Positions 8,653-17,591 of a DNA stretch of 64,000 nucleotides are shown in pieces (position 1 is the first letter of the stretch; each line of letters opens with the position of its first letter). The position numbers were made by a program, and so were the translations under genes. The DNA comes from Rubripirellula reticaptiva (GTDB lineage Bacteria; Planctomycetota; Planctomycetia; Pirellulales; Pirellulaceae), in contig NZ_SJPX01000002.1 of NCBI RefSeq assembly GCF_007860175.1, positions 1,612,001 to 1,676,000 of the forward strand, written 5' to 3'. The notes under the pieces are model-generated. The model had not been told where the DNA came from, did no database searches, and saw nothing but the letters and a program-made list of their open reading frames with translations.

Positions 8653-10575
8653 TTAGATCATCGCAATCGTGCCCGTACGCACCGGCCAACGATGCACTTG
8701 GCCTCGCGTCGGTGTTCGAATCGTGGTCTGTGTAAAACTGTTCAGCGATACGAATCGAGCCATGAACTGATCCAGCACGGATCCCATCAAAAACGCACCG
8801 CCGCCTTCGAACGCCGCTTCGTCCATTTCAACTTCCAAGTGGACGCCCCGACCATGCACGATCGGACCATCGAAGGGCAGCTGCCGTGTGACGGCCTCGT
8901 TGGTGACCGCCAGGATTCCATCCACCTGACGCCGCGTTGCGGGCAAGTCCGCCGGGCAATACAGATACAGCATCTGACGCAACAGCGCCGCTGCGGATCG
9001 GCCACGCTGGACGTCGACATTGCCAACGATATCTTGCTGTTTCGCACGATCACACAGCGACAAGAAATTCGACGTCAAATGGTTCACCAGACGCCAACAC
9101 ACTTCGCCATCCTCAGTCGTCAATGGCAATCGCGGTGTCGTCGGTCCGGTCAAACAAGCAATCGAAGCAACGGGACCGGGCCCGTCCAAAGTGAATGCAT
9201 CACGCCAGCCCGATGCGGGTTTCAGCATCGCCAAGTCACGGTTGGTGCAGTAAACAGTCGACGAAAGTTGACGGATCGGATGTCGCGTTGGACTTTGGTT
9301 CGAATCGGTCAGCGTAACGTAAACCTCGGTTCCAAGGTAAGGTGATCGATGACCGTACTCGCGTTGATTCGTCGAAGGCTGTCGCGGTCGTCGATCTAGC
9401 GTGTAGTAAGCGGCATGCTGGTGACGGGCAGCCATGCTGGTCGGTGGTGCATAGAGAGGCAAGAACTCGATTTCTTGCTGTGCTGTTTGTCCATGTCCCA
9501 ACAACTGCGCGACAGACCAAATTTCAAAGTCCAACGGTCGACTACGATCGACCAACAGCTGGTGCTCGAATTTGGCTTCGGAAATCTGCACACGGTCGGC
9601 CCGCTTCTTGAATAGATTGATCGCTGGCACACAGTGCAACGCCAAGTGTTCACGCGACAGTCGGCTGGCGAGTTCCCGTTGCGACTCGTCCAATCCGATG
9701 ACAATTTCGATCTGCTTTCCATCGGCGGCTGAGATTGCTGTGGACAATCCCGTTAGATTGACGAACAAGAACTTTTCGGGAAGCAAAAAGTACTCTTGCA
9801 ACAAACGGTACCCCGAAAACGATCGCGGTTCATCCGGCAGCAACGACTCACTCTCGTCAAATCCACCGGCCGAAAGCGACGACGAGTCGAGACGCTGCCA
9901 TCGGTCGGTTTCGGTCTGTCCGACGGCGATCGAGGTCGTGTGTGCAAGCAACAACTCGAGCAGTTGATGAGCGACTTCGCCACCTCGCAAATGGATGGGC
10001 AAACGATCCAGCTTGACCGCAGACATGGGAACACCGCCGGTCGTCTGCAAAGTAATACGCAGTCCCGATCGCACCTCCGGTCCACCCAACATCGCCGGAA
10101 GCGGCTTATTGAGAGCCGTGCCACGTTCGATCAGTTCAACGCCCGAAATCGTGATTGGCCACAGATCCAACTCGGCGGTTGTTTCGAAACGGCAAGGCGT
10201 CGGATGGGCATTGCTGGACGGCCCCTGCAAACGCGAACCACGCGGCAAACGATAGCCATCAACCAACGTCCCCTCATCCGGATCGGGATGGATTTGAACG
10301 ACAGCCGCCGCGGGAATCGGGCGTGTGTAATGAGGATAGATGGATTGCATCAACCCCCGCGTCAGTTGCGGGAACTCCGAATCCAGACGCCGATGAACAC
10401 GAGCCGCTAAAAACGCAAAGCCTTCCAGCAACCGTTCAACGAACGGATCGGCGCACGCGAACTCGTCCATCCCCAACCGGCCTGCAACCGCCGGGTACTC
10501 TTGCGCGAACTCAGCGCCCAACTCGCGTAGGTAGCCAAGCTCGCGGTTGTAGTGGTCAAGGAATTGGGCTTCCAT
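8653..10575 (-). CDS. tssF: type VI secretion baseplate subunit TssF
   Basis: A 640-residue TssF (VasA/ImpG). It starts with the characteristic FLDHYNRELGYLRELGAEFA, followed by the AGRLGMDEFACADPFVERLLEGFAFL and FPQLTRGLMQSIYPHYTRPIPA blocks. The C-terminal half carries GRGVHLEVEMDEAAFEGGGAF, LMGSVLDQFMARFVSLNSF and TQTTIRT. TssF is the main wedge protein of the T6SS baseplate and pairs with the TssG product of the next gene. It is full length for the family. The 53-bp gap to tssG and the 59-bp gap from tssE hold no other feature. Confidence 0.97.
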   Translation of the reverse strand: MEAQFLDHYNRELGYLRELGAEFAQEYPAVAGRLGMDEFACADPFVERLLEGFAFLAARVHRRLDSEFPQLTRGLMQSIYPHYTRPIPAAAVVQIHPDPDEGTLVDGYRLPRGSRLQGPSSNAHPTPCRFETTAELDLWPITISGVELIERGTALNKPLPAMLGGPEVRSGLRITLQTTGGVPMSAVKLDRLPIHLRGGEVAHQLLELLLAHTTSIAVGQTETDRWQRLDSSSLSAGGFDESESLLPDEPRSFSGYRLLQEYFLLPEKFLFVNLTGLSTAISAADGKQIEIVIGLDESQRELASRLSREHLALHCVPAINLFKKRADRVQISEAKFEHQLLVDRSRPLDFEIWSVAQLLGHGQTAQQEIEFLPLYAPPTSMAARHQHAAYYTLDRRPRQPSTNQREYGHRSPYLGTEVYVTLTDSNQSPTRHPIRQLSSTVYCTNRDLAMLKPASGWRDAFTLDGPGPVASIACLTGPTTPRLPLTTEDGEVCWRLVNHLTSNFLSLCDRAKQQDIVGNVDVQRGRSAAALLRQMLYLYCPADLPATRRQVDGILAVTNEAVTRQLPFDGPIVHGRGVHLEVEMDEAAFEGGGAFLMGSVLDQFMARFVSLNSFTQTTIRTPTRGQVHRWPVRTGTIAMI

Positions 10576-10634
10576 GAGGTCAATCGATTTGGCTGGATGA
10601 GACTAACGACAAGTGATCATGTGACAAGCCTGAA

Positions 10635-11234
10635 CTAGCCCGTCCGGCGGAGCCGTTTGGGATCGACCGCACGACACTGACCACTGCCAAGGTTGATGGA
10701 AATCCCCATCGCGAATGACTCCAACGCGTCCGACGGACCGAACAACGCTTCAATATCGACACTCAATTCGTCCGTCGAGTGCTCGTTAACGCGACACGTA
10801 ACGGTCAAGGTTGCCGGGCGAAGCCGAGGCTCGAAACACTTAATCGCATCGGTCAATTCTCTCTGCAACCGTCGCACATCGACACCGCTGCCGGTCGAGC
10901 CGGTCAAGTCGGGAACTCCATAATTGAGCACGCTCTTCTGGACCAACGGCCAAGCCGACAGATCCGTGTCCTCGGACAAACGCCGCGTCCCAAATAGTGC
11001 GAGCAAGTCACGCTCGATCTGGGATCGCAGGATCGCAAGTTGCTTTGCATGTTGTCGTCGCGTCAGCCCTGCAGTCGGCGAAGTTACCGCAACCGGGGAC
11101 GACGCGGCGGACGAAACTTCGCCCGCCGTCGTACCGTTTGCCAATCGCAATGCACCGTTTGAAACGTCGTTGTTGCCGATCAAACGATCGAGCAACGACG
11201 ATGTGGGATGATCGATCCGTTGTTTATCTGGCAT
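10635..11234 (-). CDS. tssE: type VI secretion baseplate subunit TssE (gp25-like)
   Basis: A 199-residue gp25-like protein. The family core starts near residue 60 (AILRSQIERDLLALFGTRR), continues with VLNYGVPDLTG and a RELTDAIKCFEPRL helix, and ends with a beta strand pair. TssE links the baseplate to the first sheath ring. The first 60 residues form a longer Ser/Thr/Ala-rich N-terminal tail than in proteobacterial TssE (about 130-170 residues in total), including an HPTSSLLDRLIG start that is itself common in TssE. The ATG lies 10 bp after the hcp stop codon. The call is firm; the tail has no recognised function. Confidence 0.94.
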   Translation of the reverse strand: MPDKQRIDHPTSSLLDRLIGNNDVSNGALRLANGTTAGEVSSAASSPVAVTSPTAGLTRRQHAKQLAILRSQIERDLLALFGTRRLSEDTDLSAWPLVQKSVLNYGVPDLTGSTGSGVDVRRLQRELTDAIKCFEPRLRPATLTVTCRVNEHSTDELSVDIEALFGPSDALESFAMGISINLGSGQCRAVDPKRLRRTG

Positions 11235-11244
11235 GCCAATCAGA

Positions 11245-11724
11245 CTACGCGGCCTTCTGCTCTAGCAAGTTCCAACCCTTCGGCGATGCCTTCACGGCTG
11301 CCTCACCGGTGTACTGAGTGTACGCCAGCGAAATCTTGGTAAAGTTCAGCGAGAAGCTTTCGCCTGGTCGGTCACCCATCGTTCCGCTATGCGAATAGCT
11401 TGTGATGATGGGGTCGGTCAGAGTAACCACCAGATAAACCTGAGGTCCGCCATCGCCGTCCGTTTGCAGATACGTCAGCGAGGCTTCTTCCAGCGAAGAA
11501 CCGGAAACGCTTTGCATGAACAGTTCTGTTGACGCGATATCAAAGTCTTTCGCGCAGTGAACTTCCGAGAAAGTGGGCGATCCCGTTTCACGAGAGGCAC
11601 TGCCCGAGGGCACCGAAACCATTCTCGATGCACTGAACTGTGTCGACATCAGCTTGATCTGGCCTTCGTACCCTGATGCGCTGGCGTCACCTTTGATCTC
11701 TTTCTTAAACTTTAGCAGAATCAT
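11245..11724 (-). CDS. hcp: type VI secretion tube protein Hcp (TssD)
   Basis: A 159-residue Hcp-like protein. It opens with MILLKFKKEIKGDAS and shows HCAKDFDIASTELFMQS and LTYLQTDGDGGPQVYLVVTL, then ends with the Hcp-type ESFSLNFTKISLAYTQY strand pattern. Hcp hexamers stack to form the tube that the sheath expels. It is encoded between tssC (sheath) and tssE (baseplate), and tssC stops 54 bp before the hcp start. Its length is typical and no effector extension is present. Confidence 0.95.
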   Translation of the reverse strand: MILLKFKKEIKGDASASGYEGQIKLMSTQFSASRMVSVPSGSASRETGSPTFSEVHCAKDFDIASTELFMQSVSGSSLEEASLTYLQTDGDGGPQVYLVVTLTDPIITSYSHSGTMGDRPGESFSLNFTKISLAYTQYTGEAAVKASPKGWNLLEQKAA

Positions 11725-11778
11725 CGACTATCTCACTGTGATTGATTGAATTGGAATTTGAGCGAGTGCCAATCGCGT

Positions 11779-13281
11779 TTAGGCGGCCTTGGCAGATGGC
11801 AACTTGCTGACCAAACGCAGCGAAACGGTCAAGCCTTCGAGCTGGTAGTGAGGTCGCAAGAAGAACTTGGCGCTGTAATATCCAGGGTTGCCTGCGATCT
11901 CCTCAACGACGACTTCGGCACCTGCCAATGGGCGGCGTGCCTTGTCCAATTCCGACGCTGTTGCCGGGTTGGTGTCGACATACTGGCTGATCCAATTGTT
12001 CAACCAGATCTGCATGTCGCTGCGTTCTTTAAACGACCCAACTTTGTCGCGAACGATGCACTTCAAGTAGTGCGCGAATCGGCAAACAGCGAACAAATAC
12101 GGCAAACGGCCGGACAAGCGAGCGTTAGCGGTCGCGTCGTCGTCTTCGAAAATCGACGGATTGTTCAGCGACTGAGCACCGATGAAGGCCGCCAAGTCAC
12201 TGTTCTTGCGAAACACCAACGGCATCAAACCGTTCTTGGCTAGCTCAGCTTCACGACGATCACTGATGGCGATCTCGGTCGGACACTTCATGTCGATACC
12301 GCCGTCGTCCGTTGGGAAAACGTGAACAGGTAGCTTTTCGACCGATCCGCCGGATTCGATTCCGCGAATTCGCGAGCACCAGCCGTGCATCTTGAACGAA
12401 CGGTTGATGTTGACAGCGAACGCATAGGCGCTGTTGGACCAAACGTAGCGACTATGGTCTGGGCCTGCGGTGTCTTCTTCGAATGCAAACTCTTCAACAG
12501 GATTTGTCGCGGCACCGTAGGGCTGGCGAGCCAAGAATCGTGGCATCGTCAAACCGACGTAACGCGAATCTTCGTCGTCACGAAGCGAACGCCACGATGC
12601 GTACTCGACAGTCTGGAAAATCTTCGTCAAGTCGCGTGGGTTGCAAAGTTCTTGCCATGAGCCCATGTGCATCAGCGACGGGCTCGCCGAAGTGATGAAC
12701 GGAGCATGCGAGGCAGCGCAGACCTTGGCGATCTCGCCAAGCAGTTCAACGTCGACGGGGGTGTGATCAAAGTAGTAATCACCGATCAGCGCGCCGTAAG
12801 GTTCGCCGCCGAATTGACCATACTCTTCCTCGTACAACTTCTTGAAGATCGGGCTTTGATCCCAAGCGGTGCCCTTGAACTTCTTCAACGTCTTATGAAG
12901 ATCTTTTTTCGAGATGTTCAAGACGCGAATCTTTAACATTTCGTCGGTTTCAGTGTTGTTGACCAAGTGAGCAAGCCCACGCCACGCGCCTTCCAACTGT
13001 TGAAAGTCATCGTGATGCAGAATCTCGTTCATCTGTTCGGCGATCTTGCGATCCAGTTCGGCTACCAGGGCCTCGATGGTCTTGATCGCGTCGCTTGCGG
13101 CCACCATTTCGGTGGTCACTAGTTGCGATGCCAACGTGTTCACGGCGGTGGTGACGGCCAGACTGGCTTCGTCGCTGCGCGGCTTGAACTCGGCTTCCAG
13201 CAACTCGGACAGCGTGTCGAGCGTGATTTCTGCGGCGGTATCTGCAACAGCCTCAGTCGTTTCCGATTTGGTTTCACTCAT
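11779..13281 (-). CDS. tssC: type VI secretion sheath large subunit TssC
   Basis: A 500-residue TssC (VipB/EvpB). Diagnostic blocks include LDRKIAEQMNEILHHDDFQ, LEGAWRGLAHLVNNTETD, the GGEPYGALIGDYYFDHTP segment and FGAT-type acidic/aromatic cores, then LPYLFAVCRFAHYLKCIVRD near the C-terminus. TssC and TssB form the contractile sheath, later recycled by the ClpV ATPase. It has the expected length and partners the tssB gene 72 bp upstream. The N-terminal 40 residues are Thr/Ala/Glu-rich, as in other members. No clpV gene lies within the window. Confidence 0.97.
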   Translation of the reverse strand: MSETKSETTEAVADTAAEITLDTLSELLEAEFKPRSDEASLAVTTAVNTLASQLVTTEMVAASDAIKTIEALVAELDRKIAEQMNEILHHDDFQQLEGAWRGLAHLVNNTETDEMLKIRVLNISKKDLHKTLKKFKGTAWDQSPIFKKLYEEEYGQFGGEPYGALIGDYYFDHTPVDVELLGEIAKVCAASHAPFITSASPSLMHMGSWQELCNPRDLTKIFQTVEYASWRSLRDDEDSRYVGLTMPRFLARQPYGAATNPVEEFAFEEDTAGPDHSRYVWSNSAYAFAVNINRSFKMHGWCSRIRGIESGGSVEKLPVHVFPTDDGGIDMKCPTEIAISDRREAELAKNGLMPLVFRKNSDLAAFIGAQSLNNPSIFEDDDATANARLSGRLPYLFAVCRFAHYLKCIVRDKVGSFKERSDMQIWLNNWISQYVDTNPATASELDKARRPLAGAEVVVEEIAGNPGYYSAKFFLRPHYQLEGLTVSLRLVSKLPSAKAA

Positions 13282-13353
13282 CCTTGATTCCTCAGACTTT
13301 CTTATGTTGGTTTTCAGCCGGCAACGTGTGGTTTGCCGTTGGTGGCGTTCGGT

Positions 13354-13878
13354 TTAGGCCGCGTCGGCTTCTGGTTTAGCTGAGTCGATGGTGAGCGGCT
13401 TTTCGGACAATTCCTTCAGTAACTCGGGATCATTGATCAGTCGCGAAACAAGTTCTTCGGCCCCGGTCTTACCGTCCATGTATGTCACCAAGTGCGACAA
13501 CTCAGTGCGCGCATTGAGCAACTTCGCCAACGGCTCGACACGCTGGGCAACTTGGCCTGGTGAAAAGTCGTCCATCGATTCAAAGGTCAAATCGACGCTC
13601 AAATCGCCTTCGCCGGTCAGTGTATTTGGTACCTGAAACGAAGCTCGTGGCTTCATCGACTTCAGACGTTCGTCAAAATTGTCGATGTCCGTTTCTAAAA
13701 ACTTGCGATCGGCAACGTCGGCAAGCGGGTCAGAGGGGTTGCCCGATAGGTCAGCCAAAACTCCCATCACAAACGGAAGTTGCACTTTCTTTTCTGCACC
13801 GTACGTTTCCACGTCGTATTCAATCTGAACACGAGGCGGCCGATTGCGAGAAATAAACTTCTGACTGCTTTCGGACAT
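13354..13878 (-). CDS. tssB: type VI secretion sheath small subunit TssB
   Basis: A 174-residue TssB (VipA). It carries the hallmark PPRVQIEYDVETYGAEKKVQ, LPFVMGVLADLSG, the KFLETDIDNFDERLKSMKP block and the VDLTFESMDDFSPGQVAQRV motif. It pairs with TssC to build the sheath. Length and motif order are standard. It sits between tssA and tssC, 67 bp downstream of tssA. Confidence 0.97.
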   Translation of the reverse strand: MSESSQKFISRNRPPRVQIEYDVETYGAEKKVQLPFVMGVLADLSGNPSDPLADVADRKFLETDIDNFDERLKSMKPRASFQVPNTLTGEGDLSVDLTFESMDDFSPGQVAQRVEPLAKLLNARTELSHLVTYMDGKTGAEELVSRLINDPELLKELSEKPLTIDSAKPEADAA

Positions 13879-13945
13879 CTGAGCTACCTTTGTAAGTCTG
13901 GCTTCGTAGGGAGAGTCTTAAATTGAGTGGTTTAGTTTCAAGCGA

Positions 13946-15019
13946 TCATTCATCAAGATCGCCTGCCAAGTTTTTTGCTTGAACGAGTGCTTCCGGAGCC
14001 AACTCGCGCAGAATGCCCACGAAGTCCTGGTTAATCAATCGACGGGCTCGACGCAACAGCAACGGCACAGGACTCGATGGCTCGTGCTTCTCGAAGTACC
14101 TCGTCGCTGCTTCAAGCACATGAGCCGCATCCTCTCGCGATTCAACGCGAACGCGAGCGATGTCTTGGATGGATTGATCAACGTCGCCGGGACTCCACGC
14201 ATCGGAATCGGTGTCCGCTGGTTCGTTCGCCACACGACTCGAACTGACGTCTTTGATGATCGCGTCCGACACCGACAAACGTCGTCGAAGCTGCGTCTTC
14301 AAAATGTCTCGACAGACAGCGATCTTGGCGGAAAGCACACTCGCATCCCAAACCCCAATGCCAACCGTCTGCTCGAGGAACTCGATTGTTTGTTTTAACG
14401 AGTTGTCAGCGCGTTGGCAAAGCTCATAACGTTGTCTGAGTTCGGTAACCGACATCGCCAGAAATGCCGCCTCGACTTCCATCGGTGTCGCGCGTTCGGC
14501 GTAAACGGTGGTTGGCGCCTCACCAGCGGAACGTCGAACGTCGTTGACCGTAACAACGATGTGCGGCGGAGCTTCGACCAAGGGAATTCGGCCGATCATC
14601 GCGAGTAGACGCTCGGGCTCGCAGAGGCGTCCGAGCGAATTGATCCGAACAAATGGGTCGTAACCATCGGACGCATCCATCTGCGGATAAACGTCATCCC
14701 AGAAATCGCAAACCCAACCGCGGATCAATGCCAAGCCGTCGGCAAGCCCGTTCAAGCCCTCGATGTGAGTCATGCTTTCGACCAACATCACACCCACGCG
14801 CAAGTCTCGTGTTTCGGTCGCCAGTTCCAAAGCCAGTTGATGGATCGCGCGCCATTCCGGTGGCTGGGCGGCGATGATCGTTTTTCCGTACTGTTGCTCG
14901 CGTGTACCTTCGCTCAGACGCATCATTTCCACAAACCGAGCGTCGTACTCGAGATTGGCACCCGAAGGAGAATCCGAGGATAACGGTGTGGCAAAAGACT
15001 GGCATGCGTCAGTCGTCAT
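13946..15019 (-). CDS. tssA: type VI secretion protein TssA (ImpA-type)
   Basis: A 357-residue protein with an ImpA_N domain in the first 130 residues (PLSSDSPSGANLEYD, GKTIIAAQPPEWRAIHQLAL, LTRGWV-like LALIRGWVCDFWDDVYPQM). The rest is helical and shorter than in long TssA forms. TssA proteins organise baseplate recruitment and sheath polymerisation, capping the growing tail. The C-terminal part (RRARRLINQDFVGILRELAP) is a typical short-TssA end. It precedes tssB on the same strand. A 132-bp gap to the tssM-like gene upstream holds no recognised feature. Confidence 0.93.
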   Translation of the reverse strand: MTTDACQSFATPLSSDSPSGANLEYDARFVEMMRLSEGTREQQYGKTIIAAQPPEWRAIHQLALELATETRDLRVGVMLVESMTHIEGLNGLADGLALIRGWVCDFWDDVYPQMDASDGYDPFVRINSLGRLCEPERLLAMIGRIPLVEAPPHIVVTVNDVRRSAGEAPTTVYAERATPMEVEAAFLAMSVTELRQRYELCQRADNSLKQTIEFLEQTVGIGVWDASVLSAKIAVCRDILKTQLRRRLSVSDAIIKDVSSSRVANEPADTDSDAWSPGDVDQSIQDIARVRVESREDAAHVLEAATRYFEKHEPSSPVPLLLRRARRLINQDFVGILRELAPEALVQAKNLAGDLDE

Positions 15020-15151
15020 TGGAAATTGCCCTGGCTTGTCATTGCGAGTCCGAGTCCGCCATCGATGTTAAGTGAAGGCATTAACGATTGAATCGACTGT
15101 ACGGCCCGATAGCCTGAATCACATTGACGACTTTTGCGTATTTTTGCCGAT

Positions 15152-16885
15152 TTATGACCAAGTCGCTTTCCACAACTGAGCTAGCAAAAGCAACAGCAAC
15201 GCCAACGTCGTAAAAACAATTGCGTTGGCAACATGGCGTTGGTTGCGCCAACGACGCCGCTGTGCGGCGGTCCACGTAAGATGATTTTGTTGGGCGATCA
15301 TGTGTTTCACGACCGGATCGAAGAAGCTTCCCGTCTTGGTCGTGCCACCAGATGAGCCAGCACCCGACGACGCGACAAACAGACCACTAACGATTCCGGC
15401 GTCAGCGCCCGAACCTCCAGCATGAGACGCAAGCGATTGCGGGACGGAATTGACCGCGCAACTTTCAACCAACAGGCTACGTAGCGATGATCGCCAACGC
15501 CGACATTGGATCAGCACTCGCACGAGCCGATGGTTTTGCGGCTGAGTCAGTGAGCGTGGGATCTGAAAGACTTGTTGAACCCGTGATTCAATCATGCGAA
15601 CAGTGTCATTGGCCAATTCGTTCATTGCATCAACCGTAGGAATTTCCTCGGACACAAACGATCGACCGAGCGGTAAGGCTGTTTCCTTTTCGACCATTCG
15701 CAGCCGCCGCTGCAGTTCTCGATAGTCGTCCGCATGATTGTTCTCCACGACCATCATAGTGACTGGGCTGACGATCCCAAGTTCCGCCTGCATTTGGTCC
15801 AGATCACTTCGGATTGCTCGTCCGAGCGTACGTCCAGCTTCGCCATTGCCTGAACTCCGATCAGTCAGAGTGTCAGAGTCGACAATCACAAGCGTACCGT
15901 TGATGGCAGCATGAGGAAAACGTTCCGCTCGCAGACGCGTGCAAAACTGCGACAGTTGATCTTGGCATTTTGTAGTTTTAGTCGATGACAACGAATCCGG
16001 AATCGAACGCACCGGCGCCGATTCGGGGATGATCGACTGGGCATCCAAAACTAGCGAACGAGCATGATCAAGTGTTTGCATCGCACTGGTCACTGCGTCG
16101 GGCTGCAAAGTCATGCTTTTCGAACCAACTCGAGGCTCTACGACGGCAACCGCCGCCCGACTACTGTCCGACTCCGTTGCATCACTTTGCAACGGCCTAC
16201 CCGCACTGAGTTCATGGTCCGTCGCTCCAAGCGACATGACGTCTTCTTTCGTTTCCGCGGTCGCGTCATCAAACGCGTCCGCAGCAACCTGCTTGGCATC
16301 GAAAGATTTCGAGTTCACGCGAATCGGCGTTGGTTCATCATCAGCATCCAATTCACCGCTGCGCAGCAACCCACCGTAGACCCCGATGTCTCGACAGAAG
16401 ACCAAGATCCGTTCCTCGGTCACGTGCCAGTCAATCGCCGGCGCGGCACCTGACGCAGAGTGCGTCGTCGAAAAACCATCCGTCCCCACCAAAGCGTCTT
16501 GCTGATGCCGCGTTTCACATCCAAGCACTACGAAACAGGGAATCCCGTCCAACGCAAGCCCATGCCGCGACAGTAGTTTTACACCTGCACTCCAGCCATC
16601 GCGAACTCGCACATCGCCAGGCGGTACGTCGCTCATCCAAGTCCGCACCGTCAAATAGGTCACGCCGCACGAAAGCACCCACAGCACCAGCAATCCGGCA
16701 CTGCGTTCGATTGTCATGTAGTCGCCCCAAGCGATTCGAGTCGGATCGACCGAGTAGATCAGCCACGCAACCAGCGCGAGACACAACAAGAACACTCCGA
16801 CCAGCGAAGCGACAATCGCCGCAAGCGAAAAATTCAGTCGCGATTTCACGCGGTCAACGAGACTTGGCTGGGCGTCGTCTGGCAT
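15152..16885 (-). CDS. tssM: short TssM/IcmF-like membrane-complex protein without periplasmic domain
   Basis: A 577-residue protein from an ATG at 16885, preceded by GGGAGAATCACAG, a fair ribosome site; an ATG at 16945 would overlap tssL and adds nothing protein-like. Two membrane helices (about 20-44 and 63-81) precede a cytoplasmic region, and a third (about 553-575) is followed at once by the stop. This is the N-terminal layout of TssM (IcmF), which normally continues for about 600-750 periplasmic residues that contact the TssJ lipoprotein. The P-loop position (FVVLGCETRHQQDALVG) lacks the GxxGxGKT consensus, so nucleotide binding is probably lost. Its position directly after tssK-tssL supports the assignment. 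The call rests on topology, context and local similarity. Confidence 0.82.
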   Translation of the reverse strand: MPDDAQPSLVDRVKSRLNFSLAAIVASLVGVFLLCLALVAWLIYSVDPTRIAWGDYMTIERSAGLLVLWVLSCGVTYLTVRTWMSDVPPGDVRVRDGWSAGVKLLSRHGLALDGIPCFVVLGCETRHQQDALVGTDGFSTTHSASGAAPAIDWHVTEERILVFCRDIGVYGGLLRSGELDADDEPTPIRVNSKSFDAKQVAADAFDDATAETKEDVMSLGATDHELSAGRPLQSDATESDSSRAAVAVVEPRVGSKSMTLQPDAVTSAMQTLDHARSLVLDAQSIIPESAPVRSIPDSLSSTKTTKCQDQLSQFCTRLRAERFPHAAINGTLVIVDSDTLTDRSSGNGEAGRTLGRAIRSDLDQMQAELGIVSPVTMMVVENNHADDYRELQRRLRMVEKETALPLGRSFVSEEIPTVDAMNELANDTVRMIESRVQQVFQIPRSLTQPQNHRLVRVLIQCRRWRSSLRSLLVESCAVNSVPQSLASHAGGSGADAGIVSGLFVASSGAGSSGGTTKTGSFFDPVVKHMIAQQNHLTWTAAQRRRWRNQRHVANAIVFTTLALLLLLLAQLWKATWS

Positions 16886-16904
16886 CTGTGATTCTCCCGG
16901 CGGA

Positions 16905-17591
16905 TCATGAGTGACGCGTGAGTGAAAAGACAGCGATGTTGGCAATCAACATCACGCCTGCTGCGACGGTCCACCAAACGATGTTTCGCCTTAAAGCATT
17001 GGGCGAAGCACCGCTTAGCTGACGATGCTGGCGTGCGGGCTCACCCGCGGTGGAATCGTCGGCCAAATAGTGCTGAGTTCGTGCCAGCCAATCTTCGATC
17101 GTCGGCGGAATCCCGAGTGCATTGGTCGTCGACGCCGAAAGCCCGGGCACCGAATAGACGCCGCGAAAGCCAAGCAGCACACAGTCATAAAAAACTCGCA
17201 GCACACCACCACTGGGTCCACCGGAAACCTGGCCACTCGTAACCCGACCATGCGATGACGAGTCACGGGAAGCCTCGGCCGCAAGCTGATAAAACCGTTC
17301 GCTACAGACGCGTGATCCGAACACGCTGGCTTCCAATACATGATCGTTCCACCAAATTCGGCCAGACCAGGGCATTTCAAGCATCAACTCGTCCGTCAAG
17401 GCGACCAACGCGTAAATCGCAGCCTCCCAATCGCCATCGTGGTGATGACTTTGGCGTGCCGCTTCGATGCGACCCGCCAATGATTCATGCAAGCTAATGT
17501 GATCCACCGCGTCGCCGGTGTGGAGGGCATCAATGACGGCAAGCACGCTTTCGATATAGTCGTCAACAAATTGTTCGAGTGATTCCTTCAT
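16905..17591 (-). CDS. tssL: type VI secretion inner-membrane protein TssL (DotU/IcmH)
   Basis: A 228-residue DotU-like protein starting at MKESLEQFVDDYIESV; a longer frame back to 17759 lies inside tssK and is not credible. The core has AIYALVALTDELMLEMPW, the FYDCVLLGFRGVYS motif near residue 140 and a single C-terminal membrane helix (about 203-222). TssL anchors the T6SS membrane complex with TssM and binds TssK. There is no peptidoglycan-binding OmpA-type extension. Its ATG overlaps the tssK stop codon as ATGA, so the two are translationally coupled. Confidence 0.94.
   Translation of the reverse strand: MKESLEQFVDDYIESVLAVIDALHTGDAVDHISLHESLAGRIEAARQSHHHDGDWEAAIYALVALTDELMLEMPWSGRIWWNDHVLEASVFGSRVCSERFYQLAAEASRDSSSHGRVTSGQVSGGPSGGVLRVFYDCVLLGFRGVYSVPGLSASTTNALGIPPTIEDWLARTQHYLADDSTAGEPARQHRQLSGASPNALRRNIVWWTVAAGVMLIANIAVFSLTRHS

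Noticed and set aside
8350-9345. 331-codon plus-strand frame across tssG/tssF
   Set aside because: It is antisense to two well-supported T6SS genes; its composition (many Arg, His, Gln, Ser) is that of a shadow frame.
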